Below, one piece after another: positions 1 to 7,860 of a stretch of DNA of 10,258 nt; position 1 is the stretch's first letter, and every line of letters starts with the position of its first letter. The position numbers and the translations under genes were made by a program. Origin of the DNA: Clostridia bacterium (lineage in GTDB: Bacteria; Bacillota; Clostridia; Christensenellales; UBA1242); the NCBI GenBank assembly GCA_017622115.1, contig JAGART010000161.1, positions 1 to 10,258 of the forward strand. The letters run 5' to 3'. The notes under the pieces are model-generated. The model was not told where the DNA came from, ran no database searches, and saw only the letters and a program-made list of their open reading frames with translations.

Positions 1-1632
1 AATAACCAACAATAGCACCAGCACTATTACCCTGAATAGCACTTACTGAACCGACATTATATACTCTAGCTATAGTACCTTGATTATAACCAACAATACC
101 CCCCACACAAACTGAACCAGCAACACCACTCAAATTATAACAATACGAAATGTCAGAAGTATCTGAAGCACCGACTAGTCCACCAACATTACTACCACCA
201 GCGATACCGCTTTCACTATAACAAATTTGAATTGTAGAACTTGCAGCAGTACCAGCAATAGTACCAACATTGTTTGTTGTTGTGTACCAAGATGAATCAA
301 CAACCGCAACATTTGAAATTGTAGCACTTGATACATAACCAAACAAACCTACAAGACCTGTACCAGAGTTTGCTAAATTACTAATTATGTATCCTTGACC
401 ATCAAAAGTACCACTGAATGGAAAGCCTTCACGACCAATAGGGTTCCAAACTGTAACAGCACTCATATCAACATTTTGTGATGTCTAAATGTTTTACCAG
501 ACATATTTTGTCCAGACATTACAGCATCAGATAAAGTAACAAGCAATGCTTGGCTATTTGTCAAAGTTACACCATCAAGAGTAACTGTACCAGAAGGTTT
601 TGGAGTAAAAGTTGAACCAGAACCTTCTCGTGTGTATTGGTGAAGAACGTCAGTATAATCAGGGGTTACACTAGCAAACAACACATCACTACTTACATAA
701 GTTGTTGCGTTTGCTGATTTAACTTGACCATTTTCCACAACTGGCAACATTAAATTTATACAAGGACGAACAGCATATACTTGATTTGCGTTACCTTGTG
801 TAATGATACCATTTTGAACAACAGCAACACCATTATTTACACTAGAACGAAGTGCGTAATTATTTACAGCAAGACGAGAATTATTGCTTAAATTCCATAA
901 ACCTGAATTGATAGAAAACTCATTTTCTTTAATTGTTTTAAAACTATTTACTCTTGATTTTGGTGAATTTTCAGTATTTACAAAACCACCGATTTCCAAA
1001 GCACTTGGCAACCAAACTTTATCGTTTGCTACACCATTTGAATTTAAAATCAAATCATTATTTACAGTATTTAATGGCACAGATTGAGCGTTTTCCGCTT
1101 GATAATAAAGTTCATCAGCACCATAAGGAACGATTAAACTTTCAAGGTTTTCATAACCAACTTTTGTTGCAAATTCTGGATAGAAAACATTATTTAAGTA
1201 ATCTCTTACAGCACTTTCACTATATATATTTGAATTGTTATCAAATTGAATATTTGCTACTGCTTCATTTGCATAAAGCGTAATAATACCATTTTGTTTA
1301 TAAACAACCAACCAGTCAATTCCACCAAGAGAAATAACATTAGTAGTAACTAAACCACCAGCATTACCCAAAGCAACGTTATCCCCTACATTGGCTAAAT
1401 TTTGGCTTAATTGCAAGGCAATTTCATTATTCCAATCGCCACTAGATAATAGAGATGCATCATCTAACATCTCAACTTTTGTATTGTTTTCTGGTGTTGC
1501 TACATAATTTTGTTTTTGAGAGAAAACAACTCCCAAAGTTATAGCAACAGCACAAACAAGTGCAACAAGCACAAATAAGGAAACTTTTAAACTATTTTTA
1601 GATAAGTTTAAACCCCTAATAAATGTACTCAT
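1..1632 (-). CDS. Membrane-anchored surface protein, DUF6273-like plus GLUG repeats; 3' partial, frameshifted
   Basis: The start ATG (1630-1632) follows a GGAGGTCA ribosome binding site. Residues 1-16 are short and basic and 17-37 strongly hydrophobic, so the protein is exported or N-terminally anchored. Residues about 98-297 resemble the DUF6273 family: GGIDWLVVY at the front, an AVRDYLNN segment, VWLPS in the middle and YAVRPCINL at the end. The reading frame stops at 463-465 (389 aa). The next frame, however, is open from 484 to the window edge and continues exactly where the family should: NVDMSAVTVWNPIG, FNGTFDGQGY, then GLUG-type units such as GLVGLFGYV, VGGLVGASD and VGGIVGYNQGTI. One base is therefore missing between 466 and 487, and the true protein is longer and runs off the left end. 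The likely role is a cell-surface or adhesin-like protein; no ligand can be inferred. Both domain types are common in gut Clostridia. The frameshift may be a sequence error or a real inactivating mutation. Confidence 0.8.
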
Positions 1633-1707
1633 AAACTGACCTCCATTTTTTAATCAAGTCTTGAATAAATTTTAAATATCACTTATGCCACATAATACCT
1701 AGTAATT

Positions 1708-1737
1708 ATTGTAACACAAATACACAAAAACTTACAA
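1708..1737 (-). promoter_or_regulatory. Sigma-A-type promoter of the surface-protein gene
   Basis: On the minus strand, TTGTAA (1732-1737) is followed after 18 bases by TACAAT (1708-1713). A TG one base upstream of the -10 makes it an extended -10. The predicted leader is about 70 bases, ending in the GGAGGTCA site of the gene starting at 1632. The -35 is a 4/6 match, so the call rests mainly on the -10. Confidence 0.5.
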
Positions 1738-1822
1738 ACAAATTTCGACTAATTTTAAAAATTTTCGATTTCTCTTATATTATTTTACCAATAGTTGATA
1801 TATTAATACATAAAAATACAAA

Positions 1823-2410
1823 TTAGTATCTAGGCTCATCTAAATATGTAGCCAAAAGGTCTGCTGTATGCAATAGCGGACAAATTTTATACATATAAAA
1901 AGCATCACTAATTGAGTATCCACCAGCCTTTGCACGCAAGTCAAAACCGCCCATATGCCAATTTATTGCCATTGCTTCTTCTCTTGTAAGTCTAATAAAT
2001 CCATTTATAATATAAACAGATTTTTCGCCGTGCCCATAAGGAAGTGTGTCTTCAACAGTATAATAAGGTTGTTGAGTCCATTCCCCATCAACTTTTACAT
2101 TTCTATAATCTACTTTAAAAGTATTTGCCTTACAGATATCGTGCAACAAAGCGACAAACACAACTGTTTCGTGAGAGATTTGATTTTCCCAATCTTCACC
2201 AAATTCAAGTTCAATTAATTTTTTGAAACGTTCATAAACGTTTAAACTATGAGCACAAAGTCCGCCCTCGAATGCTGAATGAAATTTAGTACTAGCAGGA
2301 GCTGTAAAGAAGTCGGTGGTTTCAATCCATTCTAACAGCTTATCTGCACCGTCACGAGTAACATATTTTGCGAATAGTTCTTTAAATCTAGCCTTATTTT
2401 CTTGTAACAT
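1823..2410 (-). CDS. HD-domain hydrolase (metal-dependent phosphohydrolase family)
   Basis: This 195-aa soluble protein has no signal peptide. The metal-ligand pattern of the HD superfamily is complete: H54 in GGLCAHSLNV, H90-D91 in ALLHDICK, H127 in LPYGHGEKS, H152 in AINWHMGG and D184 in LLHTADLLATY. An extra H beyond the minimal H-HD-D set, at the GHG and WHMG positions, is typical of HD proteins that bind two metals. The family hydrolyses phosphomonoesters or phosphodiesters, often of nucleotides; the substrate here is unknown. The start ATG (2408-2410) is preceded by AAAGGAT at good spacing. It has its own promoter just upstream, and a terminator separates it from the ferritin-like gene, so it is monocistronic. 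No clear terminator is visible in the AT-rich gap after its stop. Confidence 0.85.
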   Translation of the reverse strand: MLQENKARFKELFAKYVTRDGADKLLEWIETTDFFTAPASTKFHSAFEGGLCAHSLNVYERFKKLIELEFGEDWENQISHETVVFVALLHDICKANTFKVDYRNVKVDGEWTQQPYYTVEDTLPYGHGEKSVYIINGFIRLTREEAMAINWHMGGFDLRAKAGGYSISDAFYMYKICPLLHTADLLATYLDEPRY

Positions 2411-2441
2411 AAATTATCCTTTTACGAAATAATATAGTATT

Positions 2442-2470
2442 ATTCTAGTAAATACGACAAAATAAGTCAA
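2442..2470 (-). promoter_or_regulatory. Sigma-A promoter of the HD-domain gene
   Basis: On the minus strand, TTGACT (2465-2470) is followed by a 17-base spacer and TAGAAT (2442-2447). Each box matches consensus at 5 of 6 positions. The -35 begins 3 bases after the T-run of the preceding gene's terminator, so promoter and terminator are packed together. The leader is about 25 bases. Confidence 0.75.
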
Positions 2471-2472
2471 AT

Positions 2473-2500
2473 AAAAAACGGGACAAAATCCCGCTTTTTT
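2473..2500 (-). terminator. Bidirectional hairpin terminator after the ferritin-like gene
   Basis: The arms CGGGA (2479-2483) and TCCCG (2489-2493) enclose the 5-base loop CAAAA. An A-run (2473-2478) and a T-run (2495-2500) flank them, giving a poly-U tail on either strand. It starts 5 bases past the stop codon of the minus-strand gene ending at 2505. Confidence 0.85.
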
Positions 2501-2504
2501 AAAA

Positions 2505-3758
2505 TTATTTACCTTTTACCCTACCAATATCAGTATTATCTTTTTCTTTATTAGATAATTCTTCGATAGGATGCTCATCTACTTGAAATCTATAATCTTC
2601 TCCTCTTGCTTCAATTTCTTGATTTATTACAGCGTGAGAAGGAACATTTTTTATTACTTTATTTACTTGACCTTGATAAACAAAGAATTCAGCATCATCA
2701 TCTACACTATCTAACGGAACAACATCTTCTCTTTGTGTAGTATTTCTAACAGTATTAGCTAAAATATCACGTACATATTCAACATTTGGCCCCAAAGTAA
2801 GAAGTTGAGGAAAATCCCCGCCACAAGTAAATACCTCTTGCCAATCTTTCTTTTCATATTTTTTAAGCAATTCAGCAGTCATATGCAAGTGAGTTAACTC
2901 TTGGTCAAGATATTCCGCCCACAAAGCACGTACTTTTGGGTCATTTTCATCTTGCATACAAGAATAATACAAATAACATTCTACATATTCGTGCATAAGC
3001 ATACATTCAAGCCAAGTACAATTTGGGTCGATTAAAGAACCATAACTTGAAACGTGTTGTTCTTCTACCATAGCAATTTCTTGATAAAGTTGACGACCTA
3101 AATCGTTTTCGTAAAATTGCCCCAAGTTCATATAGTAATTCATAGTTTGTTGTTCTGCCGCAGTAATAATTTCGACATTTAACTTTGTAATAGGTGATGC
3201 TGTTTTGTTATTTATAGTATAACGAACATCATCAAAAGGGTGTCTGTGGTGAGCGATTGTAGGACGCCCCGGCATAATCTCTGTATAACTACCAACTAAT
3301 GCTTCTGCGTGCATTTTTGTATCGTGCTCCAACAAATCAGCATAACGATACAAATGGTCAAAGTCCTCTAAAAGAGCAAAGTCGAGAGCCATTTTTACAT
3401 TTTCATCAGGCTCACTTTGAGCAAGTCTAGCAGTTAAATCAACCGCTAATTGCTCATATCCTATTGTTGTTTCAAGTAAAGTTTCATCAATAGGTTTTAA
3501 GCACGCAATCTTTTTTTGTTGTTGTTGCTCTGTACGTCTAATAAAAGCAACTTCTCTACGCAAATCATTATTTGCACAGTGTCTATTGAATTGATGCAAA
3601 AACCAGTTTGCTTCATATTCAGTACCATTCATAAGAATAATTCTCAATCTTGTATAAGGGTCAACTTCGTTTTTGTCGTAACTAAATGGATACAACTTAT
3701 CCCAACTCACAAATAATTTGTCAATCGGAGCGCCCTTCTCTTTAAATGGATTAAACAT
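2505..3758 (-). CDS. Ferritin-like putative di-iron protein, 417 aa
   Basis: The protein is helical and soluble with no signal peptide. Residues 202-290 hold a full di-iron carboxylate signature of the ferritin/rubrerythrin type: E202, E232xxH235, E257 and E287xxH290, with 30 residues between each lone Glu and the next ExxH. An earlier helix pair repeats the spacing as E102 and D132xxH135. A conserved-looking stretch with PGRPT and HHRHP (about 163-174) joins the two parts. The last ~90 residues are acidic and probably flexible. It resembles an unnamed ferritin-like family in Clostridia; iron handling or peroxide detoxification is an inference from the fold. A longer reading from TTG at 3783-3785 is possible, but AAAGGAG lies inside that extension, 6 bases before ATG 3756-3758, so I use the ATG. 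The gene stands alone between two terminators. A TATAAT lies just upstream of the AAAGGAG, but no good -35 goes with it. Confidence 0.75.
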   Translation of the reverse strand: MFNPFKEKGAPIDKLFVSWDKLYPFSYDKNEVDPYTRLRIILMNGTEYEANWFLHQFNRHCANNDLRREVAFIRRTEQQQQKKIACLKPIDETLLETTIGYEQLAVDLTARLAQSEPDENVKMALDFALLEDFDHLYRYADLLEHDTKMHAEALVGSYTEIMPGRPTIAHHRHPFDDVRYTINNKTASPITKLNVEIITAAEQQTMNYYMNLGQFYENDLGRQLYQEIAMVEEQHVSSYGSLIDPNCTWLECMLMHEYVECYLYYSCMQDENDPKVRALWAEYLDQELTHLHMTAELLKKYEKKDWQEVFTCGGDFPQLLTLGPNVEYVRDILANTVRNTTQREDVVPLDSVDDDAEFFVYQGQVNKVIKNVPSHAVINQEIEARGEDYRFQVDEHPIEELSNKEKDNTDIGRVKGK

Positions 3759-3826
3759 ATTTTTCTCCTTTATTATAAAATACAATAAAAGTTTGCCCCA
3801 AAAACAAATTAATATTCTTATAAAAT

Positions 3827-3853
3827 AAAAAAGGCAGATTTTAACATCTGCTT
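3827..3853 (-). terminator. Hairpin terminator of the 55-aa gene
   Basis: On the minus strand, a 6-bp stem GCAGAT/ATCTGC (3834-3839 with 3846-3851) and a 6-base loop is followed by a U-rich tail, the complement of the A-run 3827-3832 and the A-rich bases beyond. It begins a few bases after the stop at 3858. Confidence 0.8.
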
Positions 3854-3857
3854 AAAA

Positions 3858-4025
3858 TTATTTTTGTTGAACTGCCTCTTGTTCTTGTTTTCTTATTTCC
3901 TCTGCTTTTTCTTTTGACATAACGTGACGCATATCAGCAGCGTAACTAGCATACACAGGCGGTGTAGTTCTGTCAAGAACGTGTAAAGTTGAAACGTAAC
4001 GTTTTTCTTGTTGTTCTTTGTTCAT
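3858..4025 (-). CDS. Small protein of unknown function, 55 aa
   Basis: The frame begins MNKEQQEKRYVSTLHVLD and ends EEIRKQEQEAVQQK. It is open for 55 codons, with ATG at 4023-4025, TAA at 3858-3860 and a strong AAGGAGAG ribosome binding site 7 bases before the start. A promoter upstream (4056-4084) and a terminator directly downstream frame it as a complete one-gene transcript, which is much better support than length alone would give. The protein is highly charged, with a Lys/Glu/Gln-rich C-terminal half that is probably one helix and a central TPPVYASYAADMRH segment. It has no membrane segment or cysteine. I do not recognise the family. It lies directly upstream of the ferritin-like gene on the same strand, so read-through could link them, but nothing shows a shared job. 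Confidence 0.75.
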   Translation of the reverse strand: MNKEQQEKRYVSTLHVLDRTTPPVYASYAADMRHVMSKEKAEEIRKQEQEAVQQK

Positions 4026-4055
4026 AATTAATCTCTCCTTTTCTATATATATTAT

Positions 4056-4084
4056 ATATTAACACAACTTAAAAAATTTTTCAA
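4056..4084 (-). promoter_or_regulatory. Sigma-A-type promoter of the 55-aa gene
   Basis: On the minus strand, TTGAAA (4079-4084, 5/6) is followed by a 17-base spacer and TAATAT (4056-4061, 4/6). It lies about 30 bases from the start codon. It is back to back with the aldehyde dehydrogenase promoter. Confidence 0.55.
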
Positions 4085-4114
4085 GGCAAAATTCAATTTT
4101 TAACTTAACTTTTA

Positions 4115-4143
4115 TTTACAAATTTTTATAAATTTGTTATTAT
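4115..4143 (+). promoter_or_regulatory. Sigma-A promoter of the aldehyde dehydrogenase gene
   Basis: TTTACA (4115-4120) is followed after exactly 17 bases by TATTAT (4138-4143); each is 5/6 to consensus. The -10 ends 20 bases before the ATG at 4164, so the leader is very short. The promoter is intact although the gene is interrupted. Confidence 0.65.
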
Positions 4144-4163
4144 TACATAAAAGAAGGTGCAAT

Positions 4164-5561
4164 ATGGAAATAAATAATATTTTACAAAAACAACGACAAC
4201 TTTTTTTGTCTGGCAAAACTCTTGAATACAAATTTCGCAAACAACAACTTAATTTGTTGTTGGAAGCAATCGACCAACACACACCCGCACTTTTAGAAGC
4301 GTTTAAAAAAGACTTAAACAAATGCGAGTTTGATGCTGTTACAACTGAAATCAGCCTTGTAACCAAAGAAATTAAGTATTTGCGTAAAAAACTTCGTTCG
4401 CTTATGCGACCTAAAAATGCTATGACTTCACTTTTGAATGTCCCAGCACGTGGCAAAATACTATATGAGCCCTACGGTCAAGTTTTGATTATGGCTCCGT
4501 GGAATTATCCTTTTCAACTTGCTCTTTGCCCTCTTGCTGGTGTAATTGCTGGTGGAAACACCGCAGTTGTAAAGCCCAGTGCCTATACTCCAAACGTTTC
4601 ACAAGTCATTGCTGATATTTTAAGTGTATTTGACCCAGCGTACATTGCAACTATTCAAGGCGGTCGAGAACAAAACCAAGCATTGCTTGACCAAAAGTTT
4701 GATTTTATATTTTTTACTGGTAGTAAAGGTGTTGGCGAAATTGTAGAACAAAAAGCATCTAAACACCTTTGTCCCGTTGTTTTAGAACTTGGAGGCAAAT
4801 CACCTTGTATTGTTGATGAAACCGCAAATCTCAAAACTGCTGTACGTAGAATTGTTTGGGGCAAATTTTTAAATGCTGGGCAAACTTGTATCGCACCCGA
4901 CTATATTTTTGTACAAAGCAACGTTTACGAGCAATTTATAAAATTAGCAGTTTAACAAGTTAAAGAATTTTACTATAAAGAAGATAAACTTTGCGACAAT
5001 TTTATGTATATTGTAAACGAAAAGCACGCAACCAGACTTGCTAGTCTTATTTTACCCGAAAAAGTAGTTTTTGGTGGCAAACTTCAAAATAGACTTTTAG
5101 AACCAACTATTATGCGTGATATTACTTTTGATGATGCTATTATGCAAGAAGAAATTTTTGGTCCTATTATGCCTATTATAAAATATAACGAAATTAGCGA
5201 GGTAATTGATTATATCAATACTCACGACAAGCCTCTTGCATTGTATTACTTCACTCGTAATAAAACTATGGCAAAACTCATTACCCAAATGACAAGTTCT
5301 GGTGGCGTTTGTATCAATGAAGTCGTAATGCACTTTACCGAACACGGTTTACCTTTTGGTGGCGTAGGTGCAAGTGGTATGGGCAATTATCACGGCAAAT
5401 ATTCTTTTTATACTTTCACACACGCAAAATGCATTTTGAAAAAATCACCTAATATAGAATTAATGTTAAAATACCCACCATACAGCAAAAATAAATCTAG
5501 CTTTGCTTATATGTATTTAGGTTATAAAAAAGATAAAAATGACACTAACCAACAAAAATAA
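4164..5561 (+). pseudogene. Class-3-type NAD(P)+ aldehyde dehydrogenase interrupted by an in-frame TAA
   Basis: ATG 4164 follows an AGAAGG site; an upstream TTG at 4134 lies inside the promoter -10 region and is rejected. Codons 1-263 and, in the same frame, 265-465 form one full-length aldehyde dehydrogenase, split only by TAA at 4953-4955. Landmarks are APWNYP (111-116), the cofactor-loop FFTGSKGVG, the catalytic-base E208 in LELGGKSP, nucleophile C242 in NAGQTC, then EEIFGPIMP and PFGGVGASGMGNYHG in the second part. Length and active-site numbering fit the ALDH3 family (rat ALDH3A1 uses E209 and C243), which oxidises aliphatic or aromatic aldehydes. The stop replaces one residue between helix segments (IKLAV, then QVKEFYY); CAA or AAA to TAA would need one base change. 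The second half has an ATG at 5004 but no ribosome binding site. It is either recently inactivated or a sequence error. The 263-aa product alone would lack the C-terminal part of the catalytic domain and the oligomerisation tail. Confidence 0.88.
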
Positions 5562-5610
5562 GCAACTTACCTGCTATTTTTTGCAGTTATATTGTATTTT
5601 TTAACAAATT

Positions 5611-5639
5611 AAAAAGGCGAATTAATTTCGACTTTTTTT
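5611..5639 (+). terminator. Hairpin terminator after the aldehyde dehydrogenase
   Basis: The arms AAAAAG-G-CGAA (5611-5621) and TTCG-A-CTTTTT (5627-5637) pair with one G/A mismatch around a 5-base loop and run into a T-tract. It is bidirectional by symmetry. The sequence from 5640 to 5749 is AT-rich and I see nothing in it. Confidence 0.7.
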
Positions 5640-5749
5640 ATTTTTTATTGTTAAATTAAAATAAAATACTGCTAATTTTTAATAAATACCCTATTTTAAA
5701 ACGATTTTAGAGGCTATATTTTATTTGTTTATAAGTATTTATTCATACA

Positions 5750-5785
5750 AAAAAGGGTTAAATTGTACTCAATTTAACCCTTTTT
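5750..5785 (-). terminator. Strong 16-bp-stem terminator of the basic Cys-cluster gene
   Basis: A perfect 16-bp inverted repeat (5750-5765 with 5770-5785, arms beginning AAAAAGGGTTAAATTG) surrounds a TACT loop. The outer A5/T5 pairs give a U-run on either strand. It lies 19 bases beyond the stop of the minus-strand gene ending at 5805. Confidence 0.9.
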
Positions 5786-5804
5786 GATTGCAAGTTCGCT
5801 CTAA

Positions 5805-6044
5805 TTAACGAGTTTTGCGTGTAGAAGCACTATTTCTTGTAGAACTCTTTGTTGCTTTCGAACAAGTACGAGTTGCACGACTGCTAGAGTTTGTTTCATA
5901 AGCACTTTCTACATTTGCACTACTTCTGCTTGCACGAGTGGCACTTGATTTGGCACGAGTTGTTTTGTTTGAACCACAACCGCCACAACCACAATCGCAT
6001 TTTTTGTTTACATTAGAAGTAGTCTTAACTGACTTTGTAGCCAT
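5805..6044 (-). CDS. Small basic Ser/Thr/Arg-rich protein with an N-terminal cysteine cluster, 79 aa
   Basis: I do not recognise the family. The ATG (6042-6044) follows a near-perfect GGAGGTG site and the gene ends at a strong terminator, so it is very likely expressed. Residues 16-23 are CDCGCGGC, four cysteines in eight residues that could bind a metal; one further Cys lies at 61. The rest is low complexity: 8 Arg, 9 Lys and many Ser, Thr and Ala, against 3 acidic residues, so net charge is about +14. It should be disordered and could bind nucleic acid or another polyanion, but that is inference from composition. There is no signal peptide or membrane segment. A small inverted repeat sits in its leader. 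A weak possible promoter is TTTACA (6135-6140) with TATTGT (6112-6117) on the minus strand. Confidence 0.75.
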   Translation of the reverse strand: MATKSVKTTSNVNKKCDCGCGGCGSNKTTRAKSSATRASRSSANVESAYETNSSSRATRTCSKATKSSTRNSASTRKTR

Positions 6045-6063
6045 TTTTCACCTCCGTATTTTT

Positions 6064-6078
6064 CAAGCAAATCGCTTG
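6064..6078 (-). promoter_or_regulatory. Small inverted repeat in the leader of the Cys-cluster gene
   Basis: CAAGC (6064-6068) and GCTTG (6074-6078) pair around five bases, about 10 bases upstream of the GGAGGTG ribosome binding site. It could be an operator or an mRNA hairpin that influences translation. At 5 bp it could also be chance. Confidence 0.3.
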
Positions 6079-6143
6079 CAATTTTATTATTTGTCGTTAT
6101 CTAAAAATAATACAATAAATTTTATGTTAAAGTTTGTAAAAAG

Positions 6144-6169
6144 AAAAAGTGTACAACAAGTACACTTTT
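6144..6169 (-). terminator. Hairpin terminator of the asp23-fakA operon
   Basis: A perfect 10-bp stem AAAAGTGTAC/GTACACTTTT (6145-6154 with 6160-6169) encloses the loop AACAA. On the minus strand the T-run continues past the stem. It lies 4 bases beyond the stop codon at 6174. Confidence 0.88.
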
Positions 6170-6173
6170 AAAT

Positions 6174-7817
6174 TTATTCTACACTTATTAAATAGAAGTA
6201 AACTGGTTGACCACCATTGATTACAGAAACATCACAATTTGGATATTTTTCTTGAAGTTTTTCGCAAAGTTCGTTTGCGTCTTCTTCTTTTACATCTTTA
6301 CCATAAAACAAAGTGATATTTACTTTGTCTTCGTCCATCATTGCTTCGACTAATTTTTCTGCACTGTTATTAATTAATGCATCTTTGACTTTGATTGCAC
6401 CATCAAAAAGACCGATAATGTCGCCCTCTTGAATGTCAAGTCCGTCCATATTTGCTGTACGTACAGCATTAGTAATAGAACCACTCTTAATACTCTTGCG
6501 TGCAGCAGTCATTGCCTCTAAATTGTCATCTAAACTACTATCCATATTAAATGAAAGCATTGAAGCAACACCTTCTGGAATAGATATAGTAGGAATAACG
6601 TGAATAAAACGTTTTGTAAAGTTTTGTGCTTGCTCTGCTGCCATTATGATATTTTTGTTGTTTGGGAAAATAAACACGTGGTCGCTAGGCACTTTGTCAA
6701 CTGCTTCCGCAATGTCATTTGCACTAGGGTTCATAGTTTGTCCACCCTCAACAATTTGGTCAACACCCAAATCTTTAAATACTTCCACAATACCTTCACC
6801 AGAAGCAACAGCAACCATACCAAATGGTTTTGTGTTTTGGATTACTTTTTCACGAGCGGCTTTTAACTCTCTATTTTGTTGTACCATATTTTCAATTTTA
6901 AGATTGTACAACTCACCTAATTCAAGCGCATAACCCAAAGCACGATTTGGCTCGTTTGTGTGTACGTGTACTTTGATTAATTCCAAATCACCTACACAAA
7001 TAACTGAATCACCGATTGCCATCAATTTTTCACGCAATCTGTCAATATCAGAAATTGTAGTTTTCTTATTTAATTGAATAATCATATATTCTGTACAATA
7101 AGCAAACTCAATATCAGCCAAGTTTTCATAATTTATAATAGCCAAGTTGTCTTCAACGATAGGTCTTGACTCCTCTGCCTCTTTTAAGATAAACTCCTCA
7201 TCTTCATTAAGCATACCTTTGTAAAAACCTTTAAAGATGTCAAGTACACCTCTACCACCAGCATCTACAACACCCGCTTGTTTTAAAACAGGAAGCATTT
7301 CAGGAGTTTCTTCCAAAATTTCTTCACCAGTCTTAATTACTTGATCAAAGAATCCCTCAAAGTCTTGATACTTTTTAGCAGCCGCTTCTGCACTTTCAGC
7401 CATTACTCTAATAACTGTTAAAATAGTACCTTCTTTTGGAATTGATACGGCTTTGTATGCATATTCCGCACCGCACTTCATAGCCTTTGCCCAGTTTTTA
7501 GTTGTCAACTCTTGATGCTTAACCATCTCGATTGACATACCACGCATAATTTGCGACAAGATAACACCAGAGTTACCCCTAGCACCACGCATTGAGCCTT
7601 TACCCAACGCATCACCCAACGCATCAAAATTATTTGTTGGACATTCATTTATATATTTTGCTGCTGACTTAAAAGTCGCAGACATATTTGCACCTGTATC
7701 ACCATCTTGAACAGGAAAAACGTTTAAACTGTCTATGTATTTTTTACTTGTTTCTAAAAAAATATTTGCGGCGTTTACCATTCTACGAAAAGTAGCGCCG
7801 TTTATAGTCTTCTGCAT
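6174..7817 (-). CDS. fakA: Fatty acid kinase catalytic subunit-like protein (YloV/FakA, DAK2 domain)
   Basis: At 547 aa it has almost the length of Staphylococcus aureus FakA. FakA phosphorylates fatty acids held by a DegV-type FakB protein, making acyl-phosphate for phospholipid synthesis; it acts in the cytoplasm. The N-terminal DhaL/DAK2 domain (about 1-200) shows NVFPVQDGDTGANM (Mg-ATP ligands D38, D40 with T41), GARGNSG (78-84), PKEGT (127-131) and AGVVDAGGRG (181-190). The remainder matches the FakA/YloV layout: a middle domain, then a C-terminal region containing IFPNNKNI and ending in QPVYFYLISVE. The ATG follows GAGGT. It starts 43 bases after the asp23-like gene with no terminator between, so the two are co-transcribed, the usual yloU-yloV order of Bacillota. 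No fakB is in the window. Conservation is high throughout and no key residue is missing. Confidence 0.93.
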   Translation of the reverse strand: MQKTINGATFRRMVNAANIFLETSKKYIDSLNVFPVQDGDTGANMSATFKSAAKYINECPTNNFDALGDALGKGSMRGARGNSGVILSQIMRGMSIEMVKHQELTTKNWAKAMKCGAEYAYKAVSIPKEGTILTVIRVMAESAEAAAKKYQDFEGFFDQVIKTGEEILEETPEMLPVLKQAGVVDAGGRGVLDIFKGFYKGMLNEDEEFILKEAEESRPIVEDNLAIINYENLADIEFAYCTEYMIIQLNKKTTISDIDRLREKLMAIGDSVICVGDLELIKVHVHTNEPNRALGYALELGELYNLKIENMVQQNRELKAAREKVIQNTKPFGMVAVASGEGIVEVFKDLGVDQIVEGGQTMNPSANDIAEAVDKVPSDHVFIFPNNKNIIMAAEQAQNFTKRFIHVIPTISIPEGVASMLSFNMDSSLDDNLEAMTAARKSIKSGSITNAVRTANMDGLDIQEGDIIGLFDGAIKVKDALINNSAEKLVEAMMDEDKVNITLFYGKDVKEEDANELCEKLQEKYPNCDVSVINGGQPVYFYLISVE

Positions 7818-7860
7818 TTGATACCTCTAAAAATCTAATAAATGGGAAAATAGGCTGAAA

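Noticed and set aside
466..487. Programmed -1 frameshift in the surface-protein gene
   Set aside because: The shift direction would fit, but no X-XXY-YYZ slippery heptamer is in frame and the A-run is only four bases, too short for transcriptional slippage.
3756..3785. TTG start at 3783-3785 giving a 426-aa ferritin-like protein
   Set aside because: The AAAGGAG ribosome binding site lies inside that extension, 6 bases before the ATG at 3756-3758, so the 417-aa form is preferred.
4134..4163. TTG start at 4134 for the aldehyde dehydrogenase
   Set aside because: It overlaps the predicted -10 and lies upstream of the likely transcription start; ATG 4164 has an AGAAGG site and fits family length.
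4953..4955. Recoding of TAA as a sense codon
   Set aside because: TAA ends rpmB, fakA, the 55-aa gene and the right-hand surface gene at plausible C-termini, so it is a normal stop here.
5004..5561. Second half of the aldehyde dehydrogenase as an independent 185-aa gene
   Set aside because: No ribosome binding site precedes 5004, and 16 further in-frame codons before it belong to the same domain. It is the remainder of the interrupted gene.
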